From contig NC_092403.1 of the NCBI RefSeq assembly GCF_009017415.1, positions 2,294,001-2,358,000 of the forward strand: a stretch of 64,000 nt of DNA, in the 5' to 3' direction. Below the pieces are notes generated by a model that worked only from the letters and a program-made list of their open reading frames with translations, had not been told where the DNA came from and searched no databases. Numbering within the stretch: the stretch's first letter is position 1; the number at the start of each line of letters is the position of its first letter. Both the position numbers and the translations under genes were made by a program. This stretch comes from Aspergillus flavus. Lineage: Eukaryota; Ascomycota; Eurotiomycetes; Eurotiales; Aspergillaceae. This document shows, piece by piece, positions 1 to 11,281 of the stretch.

Positions 1-1614
1 GAGACCATCCAAGGTGGTGCGTCGCCAATTGGAAATGCGTGCGATCGCATTTTCTTTATCCTCGTCGGTGAGAGTATTGGCCTGCTGCCGGCGCAGGTTC
101 ATCTCAATGCTCTTCAACTGTCGACTGAAGGTGGGATCCAGTGCCGGGTGAAAGAAGCGCTCAAACAACTCGTCCACAAGCCACCGACTAATTACTGCGC
201 GGCCAATCGCAGTCATCTCTTTCGTGCCAGTGATGTGTGCATCGTCGTTCACGTAACCCATCAGCCACTTGGGAAGGCTTTTCCAGTCTTTTCGGAACGC
301 AAACGCCAAATCCTTAATGGCGCCGTCCAGACGACCGAATCGGTTAGCATACTCGTTGTCGTCCAGCACTGTACGCGACACGGCCATGCGCTGATGGGCG
401 ACGGTATTCTGTAGCTGCTGCACCTGAGCCTCCTTCTCGAAATAATACCTTTTGACTTTGGAGTACTTCGCCTCTAGATGGGAAAGTCAGTTTAGAACCG
501 GAAGAATCCTTTCCGTGGGTCGAAAAAACATACGAAGTTCGTCATGCTTCTGCACCAAAGTACGCACATCAATCTCTCCTTCGTCGCGCATGCGTGTGGA
601 CGAGGGCGTGCTACGGCCTGGTTCCGGCTGTTGGGCTGCGTTGTTGCGCGGTGTGACGTCCTGGTTATTATTACCCTGTGGGTATGACGAATGGCCACCT
701 GGTGGGGGGGTCGCCGTTGGGGCGCGCTGGCCACTGGGCGGACGATCGGACATGGCAGCCTGGGAGGCAGAATGGTCGGAGTAAGCGGGCGGCTGTGGTA
801 GCGGCGAGGGAGGTTCTAGGGACTGTCGCGATGAAGGGCGAGGAAGGCCCAATTGATTCTGTTGTGGTTGTTGCTGTTGGACCGGACCGGGATCTAATTC
901 GTCCGGATGCTTGGGCTCCACAGGGGACGGGCGGTAGATATGCTCGAGAAGCGTTGAATCGGTGTTCGATCGGGTTATAGAGGGGTTCTGCGGCGAGCGA
1001 GGAGGTCGGGGCTCGTGTGGAATTCCTTGGTCCTGCAATACGGGAGACTTGGAAGGGTCTTGGGTTGTGTCTACCACATACTCCCTCGATTTTGACGGCG
1101 AGTGGGGGTCGGCAGCCGTATCCACCGACGAGGGCCGTTGCTCCTGTTGTTGCGGGGCCGGAGAAGTTTTCCTTACGGAACGACGACGTTCCAAGAACCC
1201 TGTCGACTCCCTAGGGGCTTGGGAGGAAGACGAGTGCGAATGTAAGGAGAAGAGGTTTCTTCTGGACCGTCGCGGGTTTTCGTGCTCCTCGGGTCTCTCA
1301 GCTGGAGGTGGGTGTTGCCACGACTGGTCGGAAGGGTCAGCATCGACAATGCGCGGAGGCGCAGCAACGGCGGGCGGGACTACCGAATAGTTGTTCAAGG
1401 TGTTCGGACGGCGGTGACTCTGCGAGCGATGAACCACGTTGGAATGCGCAGGATGTTGAGGTGGAAGTGGCGGCACCGGTTCGTTGGTGGAGACGGAAAA
1501 GCGTCGGTCAAGATCGCCAGGGAATGCGACCGAAGATGGGAGATGCTCGACTGATCGGAATGCAGCAGAGTTGGTCGTGGGAGGAGTCTTGGGCTTTTTT
1601 TTAAAGAGGGGCAT
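1..1614 (-). CDS. Uncharacterised proline/serine-rich coiled-coil protein, C-terminus cut by window edge
   Basis: The ATG at 1614 opens a protein starting MPLFKKKPKTPP. About 360 residues of low-complexity Pro/Ser/Gln/Arg-rich sequence follow, probably disordered. An intron at 474-533 (GTATGT donor, CTAG acceptor, CTAAAC branch) joins the EIDVRTLVQKHDEL segment to a second exon that stays open to base 1. Across the junction the protein becomes charged and helical (QKHDELQ then AKYSKVKRYYFEKEAQVQQ), a likely coiled coil. A folded, Trp- and Phe-rich domain follows, with motifs such as AFAFRKDWKSLPKWL and SRWLVDELFERFFHP. The frame joins cleanly, so the gene is real. I do not recognise the family and assign no function. 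The 3' end lies outside the window. Confidence 0.72.
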
Positions 1615-3583
1615 GGAGAAGGAAGTAACAGGGGGGGAGTGGGGAAGGAAATCGGGAAGAAGGAGGAAAAAGGGAGGAAGTATATGGGTATGAAAATGAG
1701 GGTGAGTTGTACAGGTGAGGAATAGGAGAGACAGTCTCCCCGCGAGTTTTGACTGGAGTAAAGGTAAAGGGACAGAGTGTTTGTGTTGTTGTTGGATTGA
1801 CTGCAAGTGGAGAATCCGACTGACGACGAAGAGGAGAAAAGGTGGGACACGTGCCTCGTCATTGGTGGGCGCAACACGAGGCTGGAGATTAAATTACTTC
1901 CATGTTATTTTTAGAGTTATCGTACCGTATCCATTCGGGCCATAAAATACCCTCCCTATTCAGGTACCGGAGTATGGGGAAACCAAAACATTTCAAATAC
2001 CATTATACTGTTCGACATATCTGGATGCAAAAAGAAAAAAAGCCAGAAGAACAACAAAAATATCTCGTATCATTCTTTCTTCTCGATTACATAGTAAGTC
2101 CCTCCGTACCTGAATTGAAAATACAACTGCTGACCATCGTATTCACAATGGGGCCGGTCAGGCAGAAATGATGCCTGAGCTTTAAGCTTGAGCGGCAACG
2201 ATCGACGCCAAGGGATACCCGCTCAGCCTCAATCGCCAAGCATTCTTTCCATCAACAATGCTGTCCTCAAGGAATGTGCAGTCTCTCAATTTGGAATATT
2301 GTAGTGTGAAGAGGATAAGTTTAGAATGTTTCCTTCTTTAACCCACCTCTAACCGTTTCTCCGTGACCCCGGTGCCGATCGCAATATCTCCTCGGCATTT
2401 GTGTTCCAATTATATACTTCCATAGCCCTACGTAGTTACTTTGAGTACTCCGCATGAAGATGAGTCCACCGCCGTTACCCCTTTTGATACTAGGTTATAG
2501 TACATAGTGTCCTACCACTTTAGTACCATGAGCCGGCGATGAGCTGCGTATATGGTGCTGCAATGGGATTGTTTACCAACCTATCCTGAGTATCTAATAT
2601 TGTAACACGGGACGATTCTTTCGTAACAGAAGTGCTCTATAGCATAGATGAGAACTCTTTACCTGATAGCATGAGTTTATGGCAACACATCATTAACGTA
2701 GTGCTACTAAATCTCTTGACCGTATCCAAACTGTAGATATTCTGTCCCTTTCTTCTTTTTTTAGGGGGTGGCTGTTTAAAGTCCTGCAATGGACTTGAAA
2801 GGCTCCCGGATAGATCGTGATAAAATATCCATAATGGCCATTAATTACTCCTAAGGCTCGATCATCGCTCCGCACAACACTAGCACATCGATATCAACGA
2901 TCAAGGCTTAAAAGACTTTCTATGCGGATGTCGAATCAGAAGTACCTACTTGGTACCGCTCACCTCGTTGGGTATGCAGTAGGAAACACCCAAAAACTAA
3001 AAAGGTGGACTCGCATTAGGTAGATACTATATCTAAGTAGACTACAGGGGATTTTTGAATAATTGCCTTGCTTGTATTTTATTACTATAAGACAACATGT
3101 AATTTGCAGCACGTACCCTAATGTTGCCTCTCTGACATAGTCATAAATGATTTAAATTCATTCCAAATACGCAGCATTGAAGTCGCGTTACAGGTTACTA
3201 TGGAATTGAAAATACAAAACTTTTCCTTACACACCCTGTTTAATTGACGTAACTCGGCCGGGAGGATGATGAATCTGTATTATCATTTGTAGGCGAAACA
3301 ACATAGCAGGTTAACAGAATGAATATACATCGCGCGGATACACATGTATATTCATTGAGGCTCAGTTATACTTAGTCCTTAGCGATAATCAGTCACTGGC
3401 AAAACCATTAGTAAACCACCAACGCAATGAATCATATAAGTATCACATTTACTTCTCAACTAGTGGGTATCATATTACAAACTCGATAACTGTAATCTCA
3501 CTATCTTCCTAGAACATAATATAACCTCCTTGGTCAAAATGATAGCCTGACACCCCAGGCGGTACCCCAGTGCTAAGACATTA
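1615..3583. other. Intergenic region, no gene supported
   Basis: The first few hundred bases are CT-rich on the minus strand and probably hold the promoter and 5' UTR of the gene starting at 1614. The rest is AT-rich with many stops in all frames. Apart from the inverted repeat at 3318-3356 I see no gene or RNA. Confidence 0.6.
3318..3356. repeat. 13-bp perfect inverted repeat
   Basis: The arms AATGAATATACAT (3318-3330) and ATGTATATTCATT (3344-3356) are exact reverse complements around a 13-base GC-rich spacer. The repeat sits in AT-rich DNA about 230 bp beyond the 3' end of the rhodopsin-domain gene. It could be a miniature-transposon remnant or a fold in that transcript's 3' region. No target-site duplication is evident. 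Confidence 0.6.
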
Positions 3584-4948
3584 TCAAACATCAGCCCCTT
3601 TGGTGGATATATCCAACTCGGTATGAACCACAATCCCCGGTGAGCGACACTCATCGTGTTGGTGCGCGTTACCGCTGACCTTGATTGTGACCTGTGTCGT
3701 CGTTCGTGACCAACGATCCGCGGGCCCCGTGAGTTCAACCTGAGAGCCAGTATCGGCGTCCAAATCCCTGACTCCGTGGATTGGGTAGTGCTTGCCGCTA
3801 TGAAGGCTAGAAAAACTGGAATCGGACCGAGAGCTGGCCCGGCCATGGATGACAAGGAAGGATCGGACAATCGACGCGAGTGATTGGCCCCCGCGGAGGA
3901 GGGCGCCGTAGCATGGGAGACAGGCGGCTATGATAGAACAGTTGGTCTCGATGATCATGAAGACAAGCTGTTTGGAGTGGATATCTGGGGAACACCATGC
4001 TAGTGTCAGATGTGTATTCTAGTATGGCGACAGGCTATACTTACGGACTACGGATAGGTCGGTAGCCTCTTTGGCTATAGAAGCATGGAGCAGAACCAGC
4101 CGAATAATAGCAGCAGCGCAACATCTGGGGTTTGCGTAGGTCCTTGTTAGTACATGTATAGAGCGACTCGGGGAAGGGGACGAGAGCTTACAGGGCACCT
4201 AGCACGTAGACGAGAATGAGATCCCACACCCTGTGGGGAGACATGGGTAGGAACCAAAGCATGGGGAGCGGAAACAGCAAGACGACGACATTTAATGCGA
4301 TACTGGTGGCGGATTGCGCGAACTCCATTGCGACTTGATCGAATCTAAAGTGGCCCTTTCCAGTCCATGCTCTGCTGATCGGATCACCTTCTAAGAGAAT
4401 CAGCTGCATTATGTTTGTTAGTTCATCTGGGATACGTATGCCGAATTTAAGAACAACTCACGAGGAAGAAGGTAATTCCCCAGCATCCAACTATGGTAAT
4501 GGCAATGCATGTAGCGATCTGGAACTTGGGGATGGAAAATGTTCGTTTATAGAATAGCAAGATCGAGATCTTCACGGCAGATAGGCTAACTTGGAGGATG
4601 GCACTGCAGATGAAAACGCATTGGAATGATCTTTGGATCCCCGTCGTCACACTGATTTTGTATTTCGAGATACCAGTGATACTGCCAAAAATCCAAATAG
4701 TAAGGCTCAAAGCAAAAGTAAGAAGCTTGTGGAACGTTAGCTATAAGTTTTATTCCATTAGGCTTGAGGATACATGCCCACCCTGCCAAGATCCACCAGT
4801 CATCGGCTGCTAATTTTAACCGTCCTATTCGGCGTGCTTGGAACCGGAGAATAATCGACATTAGAGACAGTATTGGAACTATGGTTGACACAATGACGAG
4901 GGCAACAGAGACGACCGGCGTCACGTTGATGGACATTGCAGCGTCCAT
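3584..4948 (-). CDS. Fungal rhodopsin-domain seven-helix integral membrane protein
   Basis: Five exons (4948-4778, 4725-4462, 4403-4192, 4124-4045, 3984-3584) give 375 aa. The N-terminus is extracellular, the first helix is followed by the family's DDW motif (DDWWILAGW), and further helices include LLTFALSLTIWIFG and FPLPMLWFLP. The last helix region holds IIETNCSIIAACLPC, typical of the fungal rhodopsin-like (PTH11-related) membrane family. A long polar cytoplasmic tail follows. Three introns have GTGAGT, GTAAGC or GTAAGT donors. The first only keeps frame with a GC donor (GCATGT, 4776-4777), which is unusual. Family members are plasma-membrane proteins, mostly without known ligand. A related but distinct copy lies at 24023-25415. 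Confidence 0.82.
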
Positions 4949-6724
4949 GGCTGGGGCCGTTGAAGAAAAGAAAGAGGGTCAGGGAGACAACATGTGGCCG
5001 AATGAGGGGATAAAAGAGTGATGAATTGAATCCAATCTCTGTGGCTTACTTTTTAAGAGGGGGGCTGAGAACCCAGGCTGTAACGTTATGCTCGGACATC
5101 TCCAGGGTTCTTTTCACTAAGATTGTGCAGAATGGAGGGTTGGGGCCAATTTTAGCAAGAAAAGACTTGGCCCTTGAGGGGCAGCAGAAGAACTGCCCAA
5201 ATGAAAAAGAAAATGGCCCCCAATATGACATGCATGATCAAGACATGGAAGAGAAGAAAGTCAGCTGTATTCCACGTGGCATTGGAAATGTTATTCGAGG
5301 ACACTAAACGAGGCGTTTGCATGGAGCTAATGCAACAAGGTTTTGTCTGACACCCACGCTTACCAGACTACTGAGCAGCGGTGTGAAGAGTGCCTTGAGC
5401 CATAATACCAGAATCGTGTACATAATTGTGGCATTACTTTTACAGACTTTACCTTTCCCATGTCTTTCGCTCCGTGGTGACCAAATTGATCAAACGTTGC
5501 TCTATACTGGCGAAACTAGAGCGATGGAGAACCTGCAGTCTCCCCAGTTGATATCTTGTTGATCATGGAATGCCGGTGGCTGCTTTACATGGATATCTGA
5601 GGTTTTAATGAAACCGAATTCGAGGGATTTCGGAGGATTCTGACCGCAGGTTTGAGGATCCCTCGATGGCCAGTTATGTGCTATCTAGGTATTATCTGAA
5701 GGGCTTTAACTGACCCGAGAGTAACCTTTCTGCTTTCAAATTTACTTTTCTCCTAGAGCTGAATGCAATTTTCATCTGATTTTACCTGTGACAAACTTAA
5801 GGTCGGATAGCGTGTCGAAAGTCCTCCAGCATAAATCGCATATACTCGCATCCAGCCTCGTGCCTTACCTTTTTCGCTGTAAGGGATAACACTATAGCTT
5901 AACTTCCCATACTAACTCCGTAGTACTCGCTCTCGAATGCGTTACTGATTCCAACATGCTTCGAAAGCATGCAGTCCTTGCTAATGCAATTCCTTCGCCA
6001 TGAGGAGGCACCGGTCAAGTATTAACATTGCTCTACAGGTTGATCTACTTGTGCCAATCTTACGAGCCACAGCCGGCCCTTCTCTACCCTATTTCTGGAT
6101 TCCTCAGAGGAAATAATTTACTGTGCTGCAGGGAATTCATGGGTAACCCTAGACAGAATCGTCAACTCCCTATCCCATGTTTTTGCCATCAATGGTTAAT
6201 TCGATTGTTTGAACAATAGCCTTAGAATTATAGCAATGATGGGCATGATGCTGCAAAAACGGCGGCAGAGTCTTGTAGAGTGAGCCTGGTTGATAGGAGA
6301 TGGAGATATTGATATCCGACTCTTTTATGGTCCGACCGGGGTGTTAGCACAGCAGATTGGCCATCGACCGCAAGGCCTGCCTGCAGTCGCCTTTAGGACT
6401 GTAATGGCCCCAAGAGATTATATGACGCCGTGGGTATAGCACTTAATACAAGGGGGATATACCAAACGAGACCATAAAGTGATGTACCGCCCCATGATTT
6501 CATTGATCGACCCACAACCCTTTGTTAATGGATGTGATGGTTTAGAGTAGGTGCATAAGCATTAACAAAGGATTCCATCCCGAGGATATTGCGGCGCAGC
6601 AGCCGCCTAGGGCGTGCCCCCAAAAAGCAAGATCAATCAGGAATATATTAAGGAAACGCCAGTCTTTCTTCCTATTTCTATTATATCCACCAAGAAACTC
6701 CCGTCTCCCATTCCCTGAGGCATT
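4949..6724. other. Intergenic region, no gene supported
   Basis: This lies between two divergent genes and includes both promoters. The short open frames have no recognisable domain or splice structure. A 12-bp inverted repeat is present at 6519-6571. A CT-rich tract and a rough TATA-like AT stretch precede the transferase start at 6725. Confidence 0.55.
6519..6571. repeat. 12-bp perfect inverted repeat upstream of the GST gene
   Basis: The arms CCTTTGTTAATG (6519-6530) and CATTAACAAAGG (6560-6571) are exact reverse complements with a 29-base spacer. They lie about 155 bp upstream of the transferase start codon. Possibilities are a dyad regulator site or a small transposon footprint. Confidence 0.6.
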
Positions 6725-7809
6725 ATGACCAAGCTCAATACCAAGCCAATTACCGTTTGGCTGACCCGTAAGCCGATTTGGATTTATGCTTCATGCACAG
6801 TATTACTGATTAATTTGTCCTGGCAGCTTCTGGCCCCAATCCATGGAAGGTACGAGCGCTGATCGACAGCACGGTGGATGCTGAAAGAAGATCAACGGGG
6901 CGGATTTGCTGACTTCATCCTGGTGGATCTTCAGGTTGTCCTCATTCTTGAGGAACTCCAGGTTCCCTACGTGATTGAATCCTTCAGGTTTAACGATGTC
7001 AAGCTCAAGCCCTACACCGATATCTGTCCTAACGGTCGAGTCCCAGGTATGTATCACACTAATCTAGACCAGTCTCGAATCGTTGAATTCTTTGGAATGG
7101 ACATGCTAAGCGGAACAAATAGCGATCGTCGATCCCAACACTAACCTAACCCTCTGGGAATCTGGTGCCATTATCCAGTATCTGGAAGAGGTCTACGACA
7201 CGGACAAGAAGCTAACCTATGAGTCGCTCAACGAAAGGCAGCTGCTGAACCAGTACCTTCATTTCCAGATGAGCGGGCAAGGGCCCTACTTCGGCCAGGC
7301 TGGATGGTATGACAGCCCCTTTTACTCTCTGTTTCCTCCCTTTCCCCAACTACCCCCAACCCAACATTCCACGGTGAAAAGATCATTCATATTCTAAAAT
7401 AATCAGGTTCAACGTCCTCCATCACGAAAGAATCCCCTCCGCCATAGAGCGCTACAACGACCAAGTAAAGCGCTTCCTGGAGGTGTTAAACACCTGTCTT
7501 GAAGGCAAAGCCTGGCTCGTGGGCGATAAATGCACTTTTGCAGATTTGTCCTTTGTGCCCTGGAACTGTCGCCTTGACATGCTGCTGCAGACACCCCCGG
7601 GCGAGGACCCACTGGCCAAATACCCCAATGTGCAGGCCTGGCATCACCGTATGGTGGATCGACCTTCATGGAAACGCTGCATGGAGGTTCGAGATAAACT
7701 TATGGATGATCAGGGTTTAATGCCTAATGGGATGCCCAAGGGGATAAATAATATTCAAGAGTACGAGGCGGAGATTGCGCGGGAGGCTGCTGAGAAAGGG
7801 AAGGAGTAA
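6725..7809 (+). CDS. Glutathione S-transferase, Ure2-like
   Basis: Five exons (6725-6767, 6827-6849, 6935-7046, 7123-7306, 7407-7809) give 254 aa. The N-terminal thioredoxin-fold half carries PSGPNPWKV, an ILEEL helix, the cis-proline segment NGRVPAIVDPN and the glutathione-contact motif WESGAIIQYLEE. The C-terminal all-helical half includes LVGDKCTFADLSFVPW and the usual KYPNVQAWHHRM. These features and the length match fungal Ure2-like GSTs, cytosolic enzymes that conjugate or reduce electrophiles and peroxides with glutathione. All four introns have GT-AG ends, and the first coding exons are very short (43 and 23 nt). The ATG at 6725 is the only one that feeds this splice chain. The substrate cannot be told from sequence. 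Confidence 0.93.
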
Positions 7810-9787
7810 ATTGCAATAGGAGTGGTGATATATGTCAGTTTGTGAGATATACCCTACCAGCAAGTTTCGTTAAATCCGTACAAGATGAGAGATCGAATAG
7901 ATATTTGTTCTTAATTTGATGGATCTACATTATTTTTCGAAGAAAATAATTAGCACAGAAAGTAGACCATGTGCCAATTCGCATGATATTACATCTAGAC
8001 ACAATTAATTTAGCACTTTAAAATGTTTAGGCTTAGGGTTACGTCCGTGCCCCAAGTTTGGGGGCCAAGAAATGGCTCCATGGATATTCTCCAATGCCCA
8101 TCGATCGGTCCATGTACGTACTAAAATCTGACCGACCGAGAAAGACCGAACTCCTCCTTTTCTTCGCATCGACAGGAGAAGCAACAAGACAAGGCCCGTG
8201 CCCAATGTCACTCGGGAATCTACGAAGAGGGAGAGGGAGTGAAAGGAACCGCTATTTAGAGTACTGCCTTTCTTTGCTGTGTTCCATGGAATTTCCTGGC
8301 TTAGTTAGGGCTGTGGAGGATGAGGAGCAGTGGCTACCATTGTACGCGGGTTAAATCGAGTTATATACAAAAGTGGGTGGAGAGAGACTTCAGAAAGGCA
8401 GTTGATCGGTGATTCGTATTGTATTTATTGGTGCTTTTATTTGACGGTCTACGCATGTAAGATTCTTCAAAACGAGAACGAAAACGAAAACGAGAAGAAG
8501 GGAAGAAAAGACATGATGTAACGTTAGAGTGAGACACAATTTAGAATGATGACTGTATCGGTGGGTATCTACTCCTAGACTAATTAACATATGGGATAAG
8601 CAGCTAAGTATTAATGGAATAGACGAGTAAACTAATGCACAACTTGACCAGGCATCCATAGCTGCAGTGTGACTGGGGTTCCTAGGTACTTCTCCGATGG
8701 GCTGATAATTGGGGGCCGTCTGCCTTGTCTCTGTGACATGGGTTTAGGAAACAGTAGAATGGCAGCTGAATTTAAAACTGGTATGTAAGGAACAGGCATC
8801 TCGTCTCATCTCAGCCGGTGATATCCGTGGAGAAGTGACATTGTTGGCTGGCATCCCTGCCCTATATCCTAAAATGACATCCGACTGAATGCTTGATTTC
8901 CCCCCCATTTTTACGATGTCCATAACTGTCACATTGCAGAGTACAACATGCTTCAACTACATGTATTGTATGTGTACTTTGCTGTGCTTTAACTGTTTAG
9001 TATTGAGCGTGTTTCAATCTAACAGCGCTACAGAGCTAGTTATAATCACTTTCAGCCTTCAAAGATACGGTTGATCCATCAACAAGATATTCAATTGTTT
9101 TTGCGAAGCGATAAAGGCTCTAGCCTCGAGTCACTAGCGATAGTCAAGATATAATACGCTAGACCATTTCTCATCTGGCAGCATCTGCTGGTGGAGCACT
9201 GGTAGCAGCCCTATGCCTTGCGGGGCCTCTACAACCTACTACGGATGATTTGCAAAACTCAGATCACTGGTTATAATTCAAACATCTATATCGGAAAACA
9301 AGAAATACTGCACCTCTTGTCCTGGCAGCAAAAAGAATTTCTTTGAAACATTGTGCAGGGCTAGCTTTGCCAGAATGGAGATTCTTCAATTGTAAGGTTA
9401 GACGAAGGGTGATAATATTATAAATGTTATGTCGCTAATAAAGTGGAAAGTTGACATGGTTATTCTTATATAGATCCAAACCGTCCAGGCACGGGACCCG
9501 AATTTACAACTGGGAGATCAAACATCCGACAGACTATTTAAAAAATAACACTTGCAATGAGTGAATGTTGATCCAGTTCTCAAAATTGCAGGAACCAGTT
9601 TTTCAGAGCAACAATGCTCGGGGTGAGGACATTGGTGGTATAGTCATGGCGATCAAACTCGGAAAAGGCCTCCAAGGTACTCCAGGGACCTTGAGGTTGC
9701 GGCCGATAAGAGAGAATGACGCAGATGATAACTTCTTCTCCCTTTCCAAAATACATCCTCCCAATTATAACTTCGATTTTATTCAAT
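7810..9787. other. Intergenic region, no gene supported
   Basis: About 2 kb separates the transferase 3' end from the F-box gene. Frames are short and closed. A small GAAAAC-type simple repeat sits at 8469-8494. I see no tRNA, transposase or conserved protein fragment. Confidence 0.55.
8469..8494 (+). repeat. Short degenerate AAAACG simple repeat
   Basis: Four or so tandem copies of a six-base unit (AAAACG or GAGAAC variants) run through 8469-8494. It is too short and imperfect to be more than a microsatellite. Confidence 0.6.
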
Positions 9788-10774
9788 ATGTCTGCTATTA
9801 TTGACCGGCTCCCATTGGAATTGCTTGAACTGGTTTGCGATGAACTAGATACGAGAGACTTGGCGTCGCTGGTTGGGACCTGCCGCGATACATACCACCG
9901 GACGATAAACCGCTTGGCGCAACGATATACGGAAATTCACTTGGACTTCTCGCAAGACAGCTTCAATCATATCCATGCGATTGCCAACAACAAGGTCATG
10001 CGACAGCAGGTCCATCGCCTGGTCGTGATGACGCCGGAGCCTTATCTCGGCCGAGACTTGCAATGGCAGCGAAGCGCAGCAGGCCACATACACAATCCGC
10101 TACAGATACCGGCCATTCAACGCTTTCGAGATGACCTCGTCGAAAGGCTTACGAATTGTCGTTCTTTTGTCATATCTCCCGTCAGAACCAAGTTCGTACC
10201 CGAAGAAGAGGACGTCAACGATAGTGAACACTTCAATCCCGACGATGCCGCTGGTATCTTGTTGGAAATAATTGCCGATGCGTCGCTACCCATGAAGCTA
10301 TTCTGGTATGGCACTGGAGTTAATTATACATCAAATATCATGGATATTCGTCGATTACCAAAGAATCTCTTTACAAATCCCACTTTCAAGTCCGGGTGGG
10401 CGCAACTGGAAAATCTTCACCTGGACCACAAGCTTACGCCATACAATTATTCTTTTATTTTGAATATGATCCTCCATGCCCCTAATCTTCGCAAAATATA
10501 CCTCAGTCTGGCACCACGAGATATGGCAATTGAGTTCTTCTCCCACCTTTCGCAATCTCCGTCTCTCCCTAGCTCACTGGAGAGGATTGCCTTGTGCTTC
10601 ACGTCGGTACGAGCGGTTGACCTCATCACAATCCTCAGTCATTCTCGACAGACGCTTAAACGCCTCATTTTAGATGATATTGGGGGTCTATCATCGGACG
10701 GGTCCAAGCTGCATAATCAATTACAGGGTTGCTTCCCACGGCTGGAGACTATCGATTTCAACAAATGCCAATGA
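9788..10774 (+). CDS. F-box protein with leucine-rich-repeat-like C-terminus
   Basis: This intronless gene encodes 328 aa. The first 45 residues form an F-box (DRLPLELLELVCDEL followed by DLASLVGTCR), which binds Skp1 in SCF ubiquitin ligases. The rest has spaced leucine segments (WAQLENLHLDH, APNLRKIYLSL, RQTLKRLILDD, FPRLETIDFNKC) resembling irregular leucine-rich repeats that could bind a substrate. The ATG at 9788 immediately precedes the F-box. An upstream in-frame extension is possible but adds nothing conserved. Fungi have dozens of such orphan F-box genes, so the target is unknown. It is probably a nuclear or cytosolic adaptor. Confidence 0.85.
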   Translation: MSAIIDRLPLELLELVCDELDTRDLASLVGTCRDTYHRTINRLAQRYTEIHLDFSQDSFNHIHAIANNKVMRQQVHRLVVMTPEPYLGRDLQWQRSAAGHIHNPLQIPAIQRFRDDLVERLTNCRSFVISPVRTKFVPEEEDVNDSEHFNPDDAAGILLEIIADASLPMKLFWYGTGVNYTSNIMDIRRLPKNLFTNPTFKSGWAQLENLHLDHKLTPYNYSFILNMILHAPNLRKIYLSLAPRDMAIEFFSHLSQSPSLPSSLERIALCFTSVRAVDLITILSHSRQTLKRLILDDIGGLSSDGSKLHNQLQGCFPRLETIDFNKCQ

Positions 10775-11281
10775 CATTGGACGATGTATTCTTTTAGCGA
10801 TGATTCAATATACCATACTTTTTGTTCTTTGATGTGTGTGTAGGTAGTTGATCAGAAGAACGCCCCGTTATATCACCATTTCCTATGCGGAAACTATGAT
10901 CAACGTGTAATATATATTCGGTAATTTCACGACTTGAACTCAACGCTACCAAATTACCGACTTCATCGTCTTCACCTTCGCTCTAAACCATTCAGTATTG
11001 CATGACCACTTTTATTCGACGAATACCTACTACCTTTCACAAGAGACAACGAAAATTAGAAGCCCAAAGACGGTTCATTATTGGAGTCTATGACATTTGG
11101 GAAGCTCCGATAAGATAAGGGAAATTGGTTGTATTCGAAGTAGTGGGGCCCGGCAAACGGTGGGGGCGAAGCCCAGTCAACTTCATATAAGACTCTGGAC
11201 CGCCCCAACCACGTTAAACAGTTCCTATAGCCCCTCTCTGTTGATTTCTCTCAGCGGTGCCTCGATTTGAACTGTATAACC
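10775..11281. promoter_or_regulatory. Intergenic region containing the HEM3 promoter
   Basis: This is the 507 bp between the F-box stop and the HEM3 start. The last 170 bp hold a GATA/CCAAT composite (11109-11128) and a CATATAAGA TATA-like stretch near 11184. No other gene is seen. Confidence 0.6.
11109..11128 (+). promoter_or_regulatory. Tandem GATAA next to inverted CCAAT box, HEM3 promoter
   Basis: GATAAGATAAG (11109-11119) is followed at once by ATTGG (11124-11128), a CCAAT box on the minus strand, about 160 bp before the HEM3 ATG. In Aspergilli GATA factors such as SreA and the CCAAT-binding complex with HapX control iron-using pathways including haem synthesis. The motifs are seen directly; the regulator is inferred. 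Confidence 0.5.

Noticed and set aside
1..480. Plus-strand open frame at 148-414
   Set aside because: It overlaps the better-supported minus-strand coiled-coil exon, which splices in frame to a long upstream exon.
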